Shown: positions 22,943 to 32,556 of the stretch, in pieces | How the letters are laid out: every line of letters begins with the position of its first letter | Numbering within the stretch: the first letter of the stretch is position 1 | Source: Ixodes scapularis | Lineage: Eukaryota; Arthropoda; Arachnida; Ixodida; Ixodidae | DNA length: 64,000 nucleotides | NCBI RefSeq assembly: GCF_016920785.2 | Contig: NW_024609839.1 | Span: 8,768,196-8,832,195 of the forward strand | Reading direction: 5' to 3' | Position numbers and translations under genes: made by a program | The notes under the pieces: model-generated | The model's database searches: none | Told to the model about the DNA's origin: nothing | The model's input: only the letters and a program-made list of their open reading frames with translations

Positions 22943-23811
22943 AAAAAAGTGAACGCCGTTTACAACTCCCTGTAACACCGAATTAGAGCGCAGCTCTTGA
23001 GGAGGAGGAAGGAAGGGTACTGGGGGGTGAAGTGACCTGGGGGGGGGGGGGGGGTCACGTGACCTTGGAGGGTCACGTGACGATGCCGATGATGTCATCA
23101 GTGACGTCACTGATGACGTCATCCGTGATGATGACGATGCGGATGCCGGTGACGTCATCAGTGACGTCACTGATGACGTCATCAGTGATGATAACGATGT
23201 GGATGCCGGTGACGTCATCAGTGACGTAACTGATGACGTCACCGGCACCCGCATCGTCATCGTCATCATCACGGATTACGTCATCAGTGATGTCACTGAT
23301 GACGTCACCGACACCCGCATCGTCATCGTCATCATGGTTGATGACGTCATCGGAGTCCGCATCGTCATCGTCACTGATCGTAATCCGTGATAATGACTAT
23401 GACGATGCGGATGCCGGTGACGTCATCAGTGACGTAACTGTTGACGTCATCAGTGATGATGACGATGACGATGCGGATGCCGGTGAGGTCATCAGTGACG
23501 TCACTGATGACGTCGTCAGTGATGATGACGATGACGATGCGGATGCCGGTGACGTCATCAGTGACGATGACGTCATCGGGGAGGTCACGTGACTCAACAG
23601 GGGGTCACGTGACCCTGGGGGTGGTCACGTGACCTCGGGGGAGAGGTCACGTGACCTTGGGGTGACCTTCGGGGCCACGTGACCTTAGGATGACCTTGAG
23701 GGTCGCGTGACCTTGGGGTGACCTTGGTTACGCCGACGCCGACGGCGACGCCAACGGCGACGCCGACGCCGCTCAAGCCGGGAACGGGCCCCTAAGAGCT
23801 GCGCTCTAAAA
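22943..23811 (+). mobile_element. Constant-end, variable-core repeat, copy A
   Basis: The left end reads AAAAGTGAACGCCGTTTAC and runs through CTGTAACACCGAATT into AGAGCGCAGCTCTT (22985-22998). The right end is a GACGCC hexamer tract, AACGGGCCCCT, then AAGAGCTGCGCTCT (23794-23807) and AAAA. The core is a CRE/E-box palindrome array. Inverted subterminal repeats with a tandem-repeat core resemble Helentron/HINE-type non-autonomous elements; that class assignment is inference. No coding capacity. Confidence 0.7.
23038..23720. repeat. TGACGTCA and CACGTG palindrome array
   Basis: After a G run, GGTCACGTGACC-type units flank a long block (about 23080-23580) of GATGACGTCATCAGTGACGTCAC units and GATGATGACGATGACGATGCGGATGCC units, in both orientations. 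It is dense in CRE octamers (TGACGTCA, ATF/CREB sites) and E-boxes (CACGTG, bHLH-Zip sites). Frames across it are repetitive and not proteins. Confidence 0.9.
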
Positions 23812-24199
23812 TCGCGCAGGCGCCTTACCGCAATCGCTAACCTTGTACCTGCTCCACGAGTGGTAACTTTAATGCACTACTGCGCTTCTCACGCGCTCAA
23901 AGTCTCTCTGAAAATCACTGGTTTTGTGGTTTTTGATTACGCTCAGCAAGTTTCTAATTGGAACCATATGCCTATTTTCACTAATTAAAAAGTTAATTAG
24001 CGTGTCTTAGTTAATTAGCCGACTTATCGCAAAGACTAGCCACCCCCATAATATACTCCTGGCCGTATAACTCACCTCTACAAGCTACATAAGTGTAACT
24101 TTCACGGCTCTTTTTAAACAAATCTTAAGATTAAAAAAAAGCCCTGTATATGCCTACCGCTACCGACGGCTTTGCTCCTTTCTCCACATCCCCTCTCCC

Positions 24200-24240
24200 T
24201 TTTAGAGCGCAGCTCTTAGGGGCCCGTTTCCGGCTTGAGC

Positions 24241-24281
<41 letters not shown>

Positions 24282-25003
24282 TGGCGTCGCCGTTGGCGTC
24301 GCCGTCGGCGTCGCCGTCGGCGTAACCGCGCGGTGCATTATGGGTAAATTTCCCCGCTAAATCTAGCGGAAAAAATTTCCCCGCTAAATCTAGCGGAAAA
24401 AATTTCCCCGCTAAATCTAGCGGAAAAATTTCCCCGTCGAATCTAGCGGAAAAAATTTCCCCGCTAAATCTAGCGGAAAACATTTCCCCGCTAAATCTAG
24501 CGGAAAAATTTCCCCGCTAAATCTAGCGGAAAACTTTCCCCGCTAAATCTAGCGGAAAAAATTTCCCCGCTAAATCTAGTGGAAAAAATTTCCGCGCTAA
24601 ATCTAGCGGAAACATTTCCCCGCTGAATCTAGCGGAAAAAATTTCCCCGCTAAATCTAGCGGAAAAAATTTCCCCGCTAAATCTAGCGGAAAACTTCCCC
24701 CGCTAAATCTAGCGGAAAAAATTTCCCCGCTAAATCTAGCGGAAAATTTTTGGTCACGTGACCCGGGGGTCACGTGACTCCGCAGGTCACCTGACCCCCT
24801 CCCGAGGTCACGTGACCTCTGAGGGGGCACGTGTTTGCTCCCACGTGACCCCACCAAGGTCACGTGCCCTCGGGGGGGGGTCACGTGAACCCCCCCCCCC
24901 CCCCGCCGAGAACACGTGGCCCTCAGTACTCTCCCCTCCTCCTCCTCAAGAGCTGCGCTCCAATTCGGCGTTACAGGGAGTGGTAAACGACTTTCACTTT
25001 TCT
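24200..25003 (-). mobile_element. Constant-end, variable-core repeat, copy B
   Basis: Same family as copy A in opposite orientation. AGAGCGCAGCTCTT (24204-24217) with AGGGGCCCGTT and a GTCGCC hexamer tract forms its right end. AAGAGCTGCGCTCC (24948-24961) followed by AATTCGGCGTTACAGGGAGT and TTTCACTTTTC forms its left end. The core is different from A: a CCGCTAAATCTAGCGG minisatellite plus GTCACGTGACC units. Confidence 0.75.
24345..24750. repeat. About 16-copy palindromic minisatellite
   Basis: A 24-27-bp unit centred on CCGCTAAATCTAGCGG (6-bp stem, 4-nt loop) and joined by AAAAATTTCC repeats roughly 16 times with few changes. Each unit is a small palindrome, so both strands can form serial hairpins. 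Confidence 0.95.
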
Positions 25004-25009
25004 ACTGAT

Positions 25010-26090
25010 TTCCTCAAACTCCGTTTGATCCAAGATGGCCTAAAAGCAGGAAATACCACTGCCTCTCCAACAAGGGACTAGTCAGACCCACCCGTCAAAA
25101 AGTCAACGCTCAGACAACCAAGGTCAAGCCGGCTCCGTTTAACCACAAAGCCGAAGAAACCTGCCTGCTTCGGCTCTTATTTGCAAATACGCCTGACTAA
25201 TACAGTTTCCAGACATAAATGCACATACTGATTGCAGGCCAGGAAACACGTTGTGATTTTGGAAAGGGAGAGTAATCACATAAAGAGGGTGGTGAAGGAG
25301 ACGCCAAGAATTAAGACGTCTGACAACTGCGCTAATGAGGCGTCTTTGCAAGTAAGCACCGAGGCAGGCAGATTCCTACGGCTGTGTGGTCAAACGGAGC
25401 CGGTTTAACATTCGCTGCCTTTCGGTACCAAAATTTAAAAATACAACGGACTGTTTCGCACCTCCTTCCCTTCGTAAGCTCTCTGCCTTCTCATTGCGGT
25501 ATATCCGCGGTCCCCAAAGCGCGTCACCGGGTCCAAGCGCACGTCGTACAACACCCGGACCTCACTTATTTCCTTCACCCCTAAGCTGACATTGCGTGGA
25601 AGCTACGCGCTTGCCGGACCAATCAGCCGCCTCCCTATCATTACCTGCCCTCATTCTCTGCGCGTGGGTATGCGCGAGAGAGCGTGATCACGTGGCAAAA
25701 GTGTCGCTGACCCAACGAGCACGTAGCTTCTGCAGCACTGTCAGCTTCGTGGTGAACAGGGTGGGGAAAGCGACTTTTGTCTAAATTTTGAGCGACGGGC
25801 TTATCTTCTAGGGGGAGAATGCCTGTTTCCCCGGTGCACGAACGAGACCGAGCAAGAGGGGAGTCCCGCTTTCCGTCTTCTTGAACTGTTTGGTAGAGTG
25901 CTCGATTTATGAGTTGAGGAGGAAAGGTAAACAGGAAAAAGTTGAAAATCCGTTCCATGACCCCTTTAAAGGTAACGTGCTTTAGAACACTCATCAATCA
26001 ATTGTCGCGTTTTTGTTCCCCTGTTCCGAGTCCGGGTGCAGAAAGACCACTGGAAGTCCTATATGAATGACATTTAGAATCCGCAATGGC
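25010..26090. other. hAT intron 1 stretch, no gene recognised
   Basis: No recognised domain. Near 25966 GACCCCTTTAAA resembles the right terminus and TTAA site of an AGGGG-type element, but no matching left end was found. Confidence 0.4.
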
Positions 26091-26099
26091 ATTTAGAAG

Positions 26100-28601
26100 T
26101 AGGGATGTCGCGAACCACCCCAAGTTCGATTTCGAAAGGTTTCGATATTTGCGAAGCGAACTGAGGTTCGATTTCGAAAAATTTCGATATTTTCGTACCG
26201 ACCGAGGTTCGAATTCGAAAAATTCGCAACTTTCGATCACAGTGGAGTTTCGAATTCGAAAATTTCGAAGCTTTCAGGGTTTCTAAAATTTCGGATTCGA
26301 ACATTTCGAATATTTTTTTACTTCAGGTTCGATAAATTCGAAGATTTCGAAATTCTCTTGAAATAAAATTCGAAAACTTCGAACGCTTCGAATTTTTATA
26401 GACATGAAGTTCGAACAATTCGAAGATTTCGAATTTCTTTCTGCATAAAGTTCGAAAATTTCGAATGTTTCGATTCTTTTTTAACGCTAAATTCGAAAAA
26501 AAAACTTCGAGGATTTTGAATTCCTTTCTAGTCCAAGTTTTCAAAGTTTGAAGTCCGGTTTTCAAGTTCCTCCACACTTTGTTTCAAATAACGTTTTCAC
26601 GACTCACTGGTTTTCACAAAATCAAGTTTAGAAAAGTTAGGGTGTGATATCTAGATTCTGCGAAGTTGGTCAGGCAATAAATGAGACGACGAGCGTCCCG
26701 GATGTGCTAGAATATTTGCCAGTGCAGAGTGACGTGTGACCATGGATCAGTAATTGTGACCGCCAGCCCCGGGGGGCGGGGGGGGGGGGAAGAGAGTCTT
26801 TAACCTGCATCACGCAGTAGTGATCACACGAACACACTGTTTTACGAGACTCCTCCAGTTCGAAACGGCCAGGGACGAGCACGAGGTTGAGGCTCAGAAA
26901 ACCCTTGAAGCGACCTGGCAAACTACCTTGCCGCCCCTTGCACGCTGGTAGTAGTAATCCGATCGAACGCCGCCCGAGTGACGCTGGCATATAGTAAGTT
27001 AAGTTTGTAATTGTCCTGGAGGTTTATTTTCTGGGACGGAGGAATCGCCCCGCAAAAAGCCGACACAACTCGAGGTCGAGGAGCGTTCTACCATACAAGT
27101 GGCGTCGGAAGAGGAAAAACGGGGAGTAAGAGGAATAGCGGGGGGGGGGGGGGGGGGGGGGGGAGAGAGAATTTCAGTTTCCTCCCCCCCTTCCAGATAT
27201 TTCGAACTGTTAAAGAAAACAATACGGGGAAAGAGGGCGTGGTCGAGCTTATTTTAATCTGAAATTATTTATGCATATGTATAGCTACGGTCGCTCTTCA
27301 CTGCATAAAATATTGCGTAGATGGTCATTGTTAGAAAATCGTTGTCAGAAGGCACTACATGCTTAGTGCATGTAGTGCCTTCTGACAACATGCTTAGTGG
27401 TTCAGAAGTTCAAAGCTATGTCTTTTCGACCTAAATACCTGTGCTAATAGTAAAAAAAAAAAAAAGAAAGAGAATAAATGCGGGGATAAAAAGCTGGAGA
27501 AAAAAAAACTATCAAGAGTTCGCCGGAGGTGTTGCATTCTTACGTATTCAGAGGTTCAGAACTTCGAAACAAGTTTCTTTTACCAAAATGTGTACAGGCT
27601 AAAAGAAACTCGTCCCAGAATCGTGAAGCGAAAAAAAAAAAAAGTTTTCTTTTAATGACGGTGCTGAATTGAGCGCTATTAGAAATCTTCTCCACGAGTT
27701 AATTTATTCCTTAACGCGGAAAAACAATAAATACATTATTTTGTATTCTGCAGATGGCAATGATATGTACTGTCTGTGGTGTTAATTTAAATGTGATACC
27801 TCAAACAACTTAGACGAAAATAAATACCAAGTTTAGGGCATAATTGCATGTAGATACATGTTTGGACATTTCTTTGAAACTCACGTTGAATAACAATAAT
27901 CATATCTTAAGACGGCACTTACCTAGGCTATACATAGATCATTCTTAAAAAAAGTATAACATCTCTACCACAATTAGCTTCGGCTACAGCGCGCTTCAAA
28001 TCTGGCACAAACGATAATCATCAAAAACCCGTCGTCCTTCCTCGCCCCTTCGGGGATTTATTTCTTTAAAACTAAGCATGCCAGAACATTGAAACAAACG
28101 CCATTGTCTTTCGTAAGGAACGCAGCACCGCGTTGTAAAAGTTCGAAAAACAAAACAAAAAAAAACTACGAATTCAAATGAAACCGTCCGCTAGTCTTTC
28201 GAAGTTCGACGAACGTCGAACTTTTACCCTAAAAGTTCGAAGTTCGTCGAAATTCTGACTTTTCAGGATTCGAAAGTTCGAAACTTTTCGAATCCTCTTG
28301 ATAAATAAGTTCGAAAGTTCGAAATTCATCGAATTTTTTGGTCAGTCAAGTTCGGAAGTTCGAAAAGCATCGAAGTTTGCAGCGCAATAAGTTCGAAAGT
28401 TCGAAAACGATCAAATTTTTTAGCGTAAGAACTTCGATGGTTCGAAAAGCGTCGAACTTCTTAGCTCAACAAGTTCGAAAATTCGACTTCCGTCGAATTT
28501 TACGATGTAGAAAATTCGAAAAATCGAAATCTTTCGAACCTATCGAACCGCTTGATTCGATCATTGAAACTTCGATTCGAAAAAAGTTCGCGGCATCCCT
28601 A
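26100..28601. mobile_element. TTCGAA-rich hAT-like element N
   Basis: Ends are TAGGGATGTCGCGAA and the reverse complement of TAGGGATGCCGCGAA, flanked by an exact 8-bp duplication TTTAGAAG (26092-26099 and 28602-28609). About 450 bp inside each end is built from degenerate TTCGAA/AAATTTCGAA words in mirror arrangement. The 2.5-kb interior has poly-G and poly-A runs and no transposase. The 8-bp duplication fits the hAT superfamily. It sits inside intron 1 of the larger hAT and is therefore younger. Confidence 0.88.
27341..27389. repeat. Perfect 22-bp hairpin
   Basis: 27341-27362 is perfectly complementary to 27368-27389 with a 5-nt loop (TTAGT). It lies in the middle of element N. The length is similar to a small-RNA precursor stem but with a very short loop. 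Confidence 0.9.
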
Positions 28602-29396
28602 TTTAGAAGAGTGTCGTCGTTCCGGTCACGTCGCCGCTATTTCGGTAGCGCTTACTTGCTGAGCGGCACACTGTTGAGATTGTAAATTTTGATTCCTTGC
28701 TAAACGCGAACAGTAGATATTCGTGATGGTTAGCTCGTGCAATCCTGGCAGAGCCGGGGCGCGCTGCCGATATGGTGACGAGCTACCAAAAACGAGTATA
28801 TTTTTCTTCTACAGATGATTGTAGACCTTGCTCGTGGCACTTTTTGTGCATCGAGTTTCTAAATCAAGCCACTAAACCATGGGAACTGATCGATGAATAT
28901 CTCAAAGCATGTTGCTTTTCTGAAAAATCGTTAAATTGGTATAACATCTAATAAGCTAATGCCGTCAACACTGCGATTGAAACGTATTACGACCCATTAA
29001 AACCTTAATTTAAATGTAAATTTACAAGTTTTATTCAATTAGTCTTCTGGTCGCGACGGTTATTCTGCCACCAAATATCCACCGAGCTCGATACACATGC
29101 AGTGAATGCAATATTCTTGCACCGGTCATAACGTCTTAAAAAAGGATTGGCTCGAAACAAATTTAGACTCTCTATATTGAAATACAATGAAACAGTGAAC
29201 TCACCTGTAGGTGTTTCCGCAGGTTTGATGAAGCTTTCACGATGGCCGATAACGTCTTCGGACCTGGCGGACATAACTTGCAAGCTACGGTGATGTTTTC
29301 GTCTGTCTTAACTTTAAATTCAAAATAGGCTTTTAGGTCAGGCCATCGCAACTCGTTCTCGCTGGAAATCATATTGACTGAGGTGGGATCCGCCAA

Positions 29397-30300
29397 ACAG
29401 CTTCTTATATAACCTGCTGCAAACGGGATTCACCGTTCCCTTACCAACCCGACTCTCAAAAAACAAAAATAAGCGATACTTTTTTGCCTTCTTTTTTTTA
29501 ACATAGACGAAATTTTAATCTTTTTCGTCCAAAAGAACTATAGTCCGTTGCAACCTAAGAACGAAGGGCGAGGGTAAGACGGGCCGGGGAGAAGGAAGCA
29601 GACGAAACACTGGAGAAGAGAGTGGGAAACCTCCTCTCTTTAGCGTTTCGTCTGCTTCCTCCTCCCCGGCCCGTCTTACCCTCGCCCTTCGTTCTTAGGT
29701 TGCAACGGACTATAGTCACTAATGGACCTTTTTCCAGTAAGGAGTGCCCCATGACGGTTTCGCCGCCTACTACAAATGGAGGGCAACCGGACTCGCCTTC
29801 TCCCATAGAAACAGATTAGTGTCGCAAGAAAACAGTGCCCCCAAAAATGGCGAAAGGGCGGTCAAGGTCAAGTGGAAAGGGTGTGCGCGTGCGCAGACGC
29901 TTACTAGAAAAAGGTCCATTCCCCAAACTGTTCTCTCAAAATCAAGAGGCTTTTTTTTTTTTTTTTTTTTTTTTTTCTAATACACAAGGAAACCATGGTT
30001 CTCGCACACACCTGTCAGCCGGATATCTTCCGTAGAGAAACACTTCTGCCACAATCTGCTCTTCCCCAATATAAACCAGCCCTCAGAAGACAGAGCATAT
30101 GGCATTGACGTGACATCCATGGTGACGATAATCTAGCCGTTTCTGCTTTTCAGTTTAAATTTCTCGATGAGTAGGCAGGCGAAAGAGATAGACACGGAAT
30201 ACAGACAGCGAGACGAAAAAAAAACACAAAAAAGACTACTCTATTTGGCGACAGCAACTGCTTTCCACACTTCCAATTCCCAAATCCCCAGGACCAGCGC
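29397..30300. other. 5' region of the hAT element upstream of exon 1
   Basis: On the minus strand this lies upstream of the transposase start. It contains the foldback at 29537-29716, a T run near 29950-29976 and no recognised gene. Confidence 0.4.
29537..29716. repeat. 72-bp arm foldback
   Basis: 29537-29608 and 29645-29716 are reverse complements with about one mismatch, separated by a 36-nt loop that is itself purine/pyrimidine mirror-like (AGAAGAGAG...CTCCTCTCTT). No target duplication was seen. Confidence 0.95.
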
Positions 30301-30990
30301 TATCGCTAGATCTGGGGATTTGCGACAAAACCTTGGCGAGGTCGATCATCTGTTATTTCGTGTACAGGCAATACTTTGATGTCTAAAGTAGAGACTCATT
30401 GAAAAGTTAAGCATAGTAATTACCAGTGTGTCCTGTTCTTAGTTCACCTTTTCAGGTTTTAACACGTGTTCGCCTTGCTGTATTGTGCTGTTCGGATTGT
30501 AAATCCGGAACATCCCAGACTGGTTCGCAACCTCGACTCGTCTTATTTGTACTTTCGGCAGTCGTGACCTTCCAGCAGTGTCCCCAAAGCTTTGCTTTTC
30601 GAGGTCGTCTTCGCGTGTCTCTTGGTCCCACGTCAGAGGATTATTTGGCAGCTGTAGGCAAAACCTTCGCGGCGTCAATCATCTGCTATTTCGTGGACAG
30701 ACGATTCTTTGATGTTTAAAGTCGAGTATCATTGAAAAGTTAAGCATTCTAATTACCGGTGTGTACTGTTCTTAGTTCACATTGTCAAGTTTTAACATCT
30801 GTTCGCCTTGTTGCATTGTGCTGTGCGCATTGTGAAGCCGGAACATCCCAGACAAGGTCGCACCTTCGACCAATCTTATTTGTAGTGTCAGCAGCCGTGA
30901 ACGTCCAGCAATGCCCCCGACGCTTTCCCTTTCGAGGACATCTTTGCGTATCTCTTGGTCCCAAGTCTCAGGATTCGAGCTCAAGTTCCC
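30300..30990. repeat. Tandem repeat, about 320-bp unit, two copies plus a partial
   Basis: Blocks such as TTGAAAAGTTAAGCAT, CTGTTCTTAGTTCAC, CGGAACATCCCAGAC and TCTCTTGGTCCCA recur near 30395/30735, 30430/30765, 30507/30838 and 30625/30953. A partial unit precedes at about 30300-30420. Two similar minus-strand open frames (30439-30678, 30772-30984) follow from the duplication and have no recognised domain. The array lies upstream of the hAT transposase start. Confidence 0.8.
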
Positions 30991-31276
30991 AATTGTTCTT
31001 TTTTTTTCTATTTTTTTCTTACCATATGCTCTTACTTAATATTCTTCAACATCAGATAAATGGTACGTCCCTTTTCAACTGCTTTGCGATTTAAACACAA
31101 GTAATTACAAAAGTAATTTGTAATTTCCTCGGAATTACTGTTTCAAAGTAATTCATTATAATTACTAAATTACTCGTCCAGGAACGTAATTCATTACATT
31201 ACTTATTACTAGTAAAGTAATGTAATTACTGTAATTTCATTGCAGTAATGTCATTACTGCCATCTCTGGTAGAGAA

Positions 31277-32224
31277 CCGCGCTGAGCGGGCCTTCACAGT
31301 CCAAGAGAGTGGCAGAAACTTTCTAGCTGATAGAGGGCGCGAGAGTCGCACCAGCCACATCAGCATGAACAACATGGCGGCGGCCTAGGAGCGGTTTTTG
31401 GAAAGGTGTATAGTTCTGGGAAGCGTTCGGGAACGGCAGCCGAGGCCGTCACGTGCAAACCAGGAAGCGCCAGAGCCGGTCATTAGAATCCCCATCTGCG
31501 GTCTCCTCCCGCCCTAATGTGGCCTCGAATTGCCATAGAGGAGGCGTCCGTTCTCCGCCTGATAGCCAAAGCTGAAGCCTAAGTCAAACGCAAGCAATCA
31601 ATGGAAGGAGACGGTTTTGTAAGCGCCCTATTCGCGTAGAGAGCTTACATAGAGCAATTCCACCCTCCTTTGTTTTGTCATTTTTTCCGACATAAATATT
31701 CCTTTTTTTTTAATTTTGTCGCCTCTTTTCCGAATTGCGTCCACTTCTGACTTTCGGAACATTTTAAAATCTGCTGAACTCGGACCGGTTCCTTTGAATT
31801 ATTTCGCAATTAGCAGGTTCCCAACTTAATCGGGAAAATAGAGGTATTCTTTCTAAAGTGGAGCAAATGATTACCCGAGGCAGACCTTAGACGGGTGGTG
31901 TGAGGAGCGACACATAAAACACGATGGGTAATAAAATCTGTTCAGCTGCGCTTCAGACGTGTGTGCTTGTCCCTTGTCCCCTTTGTCGTCTGTCGTCGCC
32001 GGTTAGAATTATGTGTAATTTTAACGTTCTCCTTCTCTTCCTTGTCGTTGTCTGTCTTTACCTCAGTCTCGGGGTTTTTTTACTAAAAGGTTTAGTCCAC
32101 CTGTTTATTAGCCTTGCCTTGTATGATGGCACCAAAGCACTTTGGTGTGTGATGAGGTTGAACGGCTTCGATAACTGCGGCCGTCAGCATGCTGCCGCAA
32201 GGTCGACCGAGAACGCAACGAAAT
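31277..32224. other. Right flank of the hAT insertion, no gene recognised
   Basis: A GC-rich stretch with ATGGCGG near 31374, then AT-rich. A plus-strand frame at 31924-32244 is hydrophobic in the middle but unrecognised. Confidence 0.4.
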
Positions 32225-32556
32225 GGCAATTATGCTGTTTTTAAATTCTACCTTCTTTCGGTGAAAGACGTTTCGGAGCAGATGAAGCTCCGTGTAAAGG
32301 TCTTGCCGTGCTGATGCCACAGATAATTTTGGAGATCCTCGCTTCTGTCGGAGCTCTGCTAACGGTGGTGTGGCGACGTCCATCCCCAATTCAGCCAGCT
32401 ATGCGAGGATGGGCAGCAAGAAATCCGACGCCGTCGCTAACGTCATGCGAACGTTGGTAGGCAGTCTCTGGAGAAATAGCTCCTTGAACAGTGATGAGTC
32501 GAATAATGCGGCTCTTTCAGCCAGGAGTTGTTGCAGGTGTCGGAGCTATTAAATGC
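32225..32556 (-). pseudogene. Retrotransposon gag fragment
   Basis: The minus-strand frame reads LLAERAALFDSSLFKELFL, QRLPTNVRMTLATASD, then a stop, then MDVATPPLAELRQKR. This matches the gag block common in arthropod LTR retrotransposons (FLQRLPxNVRxxLA). No pol or LTR is attached. It abuts a plus-strand LINE fragment at 32556. Confidence 0.7.

Larger units (their letters stand above)
22840..23921. repeat. 80-bp inverted arms enclosing repeat copy A
   Basis: 22840-22919 and 23841-23921 are reverse complements with only a few mismatches (shared GACTTTGAGCGCGTGAGAAG and CCACTCGTGGAGCAGGTAC). They sit about 20-30 bp outside repeat copy A. The other copies of that repeat (B, C) lack these arms, so the arms are a different, earlier foldback element into which A inserted, or a local inverted duplication. 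Confidence 0.8.
17930..29396 (-). pseudogene. hAT transposase gene, seven exons, disrupted
   Basis: hAT transposases cut and paste DNA with an RNase H-like fold. Proposed minus-strand exons are 29396-29205, 20979-20591, 20476-20273, 20199-20061, 19544-19187, 19116-18947 and 18486-17930, about 2.0 kb coding, normal for the family. Exon 1 is a BED finger (CKLC...RKHL, donor GTGAGT); its last His is in exon 2. Then come SFSVVEHKDF, TADCWTTF (first catalytic Asp), TTVTDTASNFSKAF (second Asp), LPRHERCAARTLNLV, TRWNSLYKAL, SLDILQGE and AERLFSMAKDTLS (dimerisation). Defects: a T-run indel and stop near 20797, stop 19443-19445, a frameshift near 19215 and stop 18269-18271. The exon 5 donor (GTCGGG) is the least certain boundary. 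Confidence 0.85.
17696..31268 (-). mobile_element. 13.6-kb hAT transposon with nested insertions
   Basis: Termini are CAGAGATGGC and its reverse complement GCCATCTCTG, with an exact 8-bp duplication GTAGAGAA at 17688-17695 and 31269-31276. Both subterminal regions (17700-17880, 31085-31260) are packed with AATTACTTT/AAAGTAATT motifs, typical of this hAT type. The transposase gene runs on the minus strand from a BED-finger exon (29.4 kb) to the C-terminal dimerisation region (17.9 kb). Most of the excess length is intron 1 and the 5' region, filled with other repeats. The matching target duplication means both ends belong to one insertion. Confidence 0.93.

Noticed and set aside
22781..23592. 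Ser/Thr/Asp-rich open frames on both strands
   Set aside because: Pure translation of CRE/GATGAC repeats, open in several frames because of composition.
24202..24884. FSARFSGEIF-type repeat protein on the minus strand
   Set aside because: It is the CCGCTAAATCTAGCGG minisatellite read through; the unit is a palindromic DNA repeat, not a coding repeat.
25800..25985. Possible further TTAA element ending ACCCCT-TTAA near 25970
   Set aside because: Only one end was found; no matching AGGGGTCATGG terminus in the preceding kilobases.
32240..32310. GAAACGTC-containing stem that resembled a second hammerhead
   Set aside because: The stem II-like hairpin and GAAACGTC are present on the minus strand, but the CUGANGA core is missing and the sequence codes for gag.
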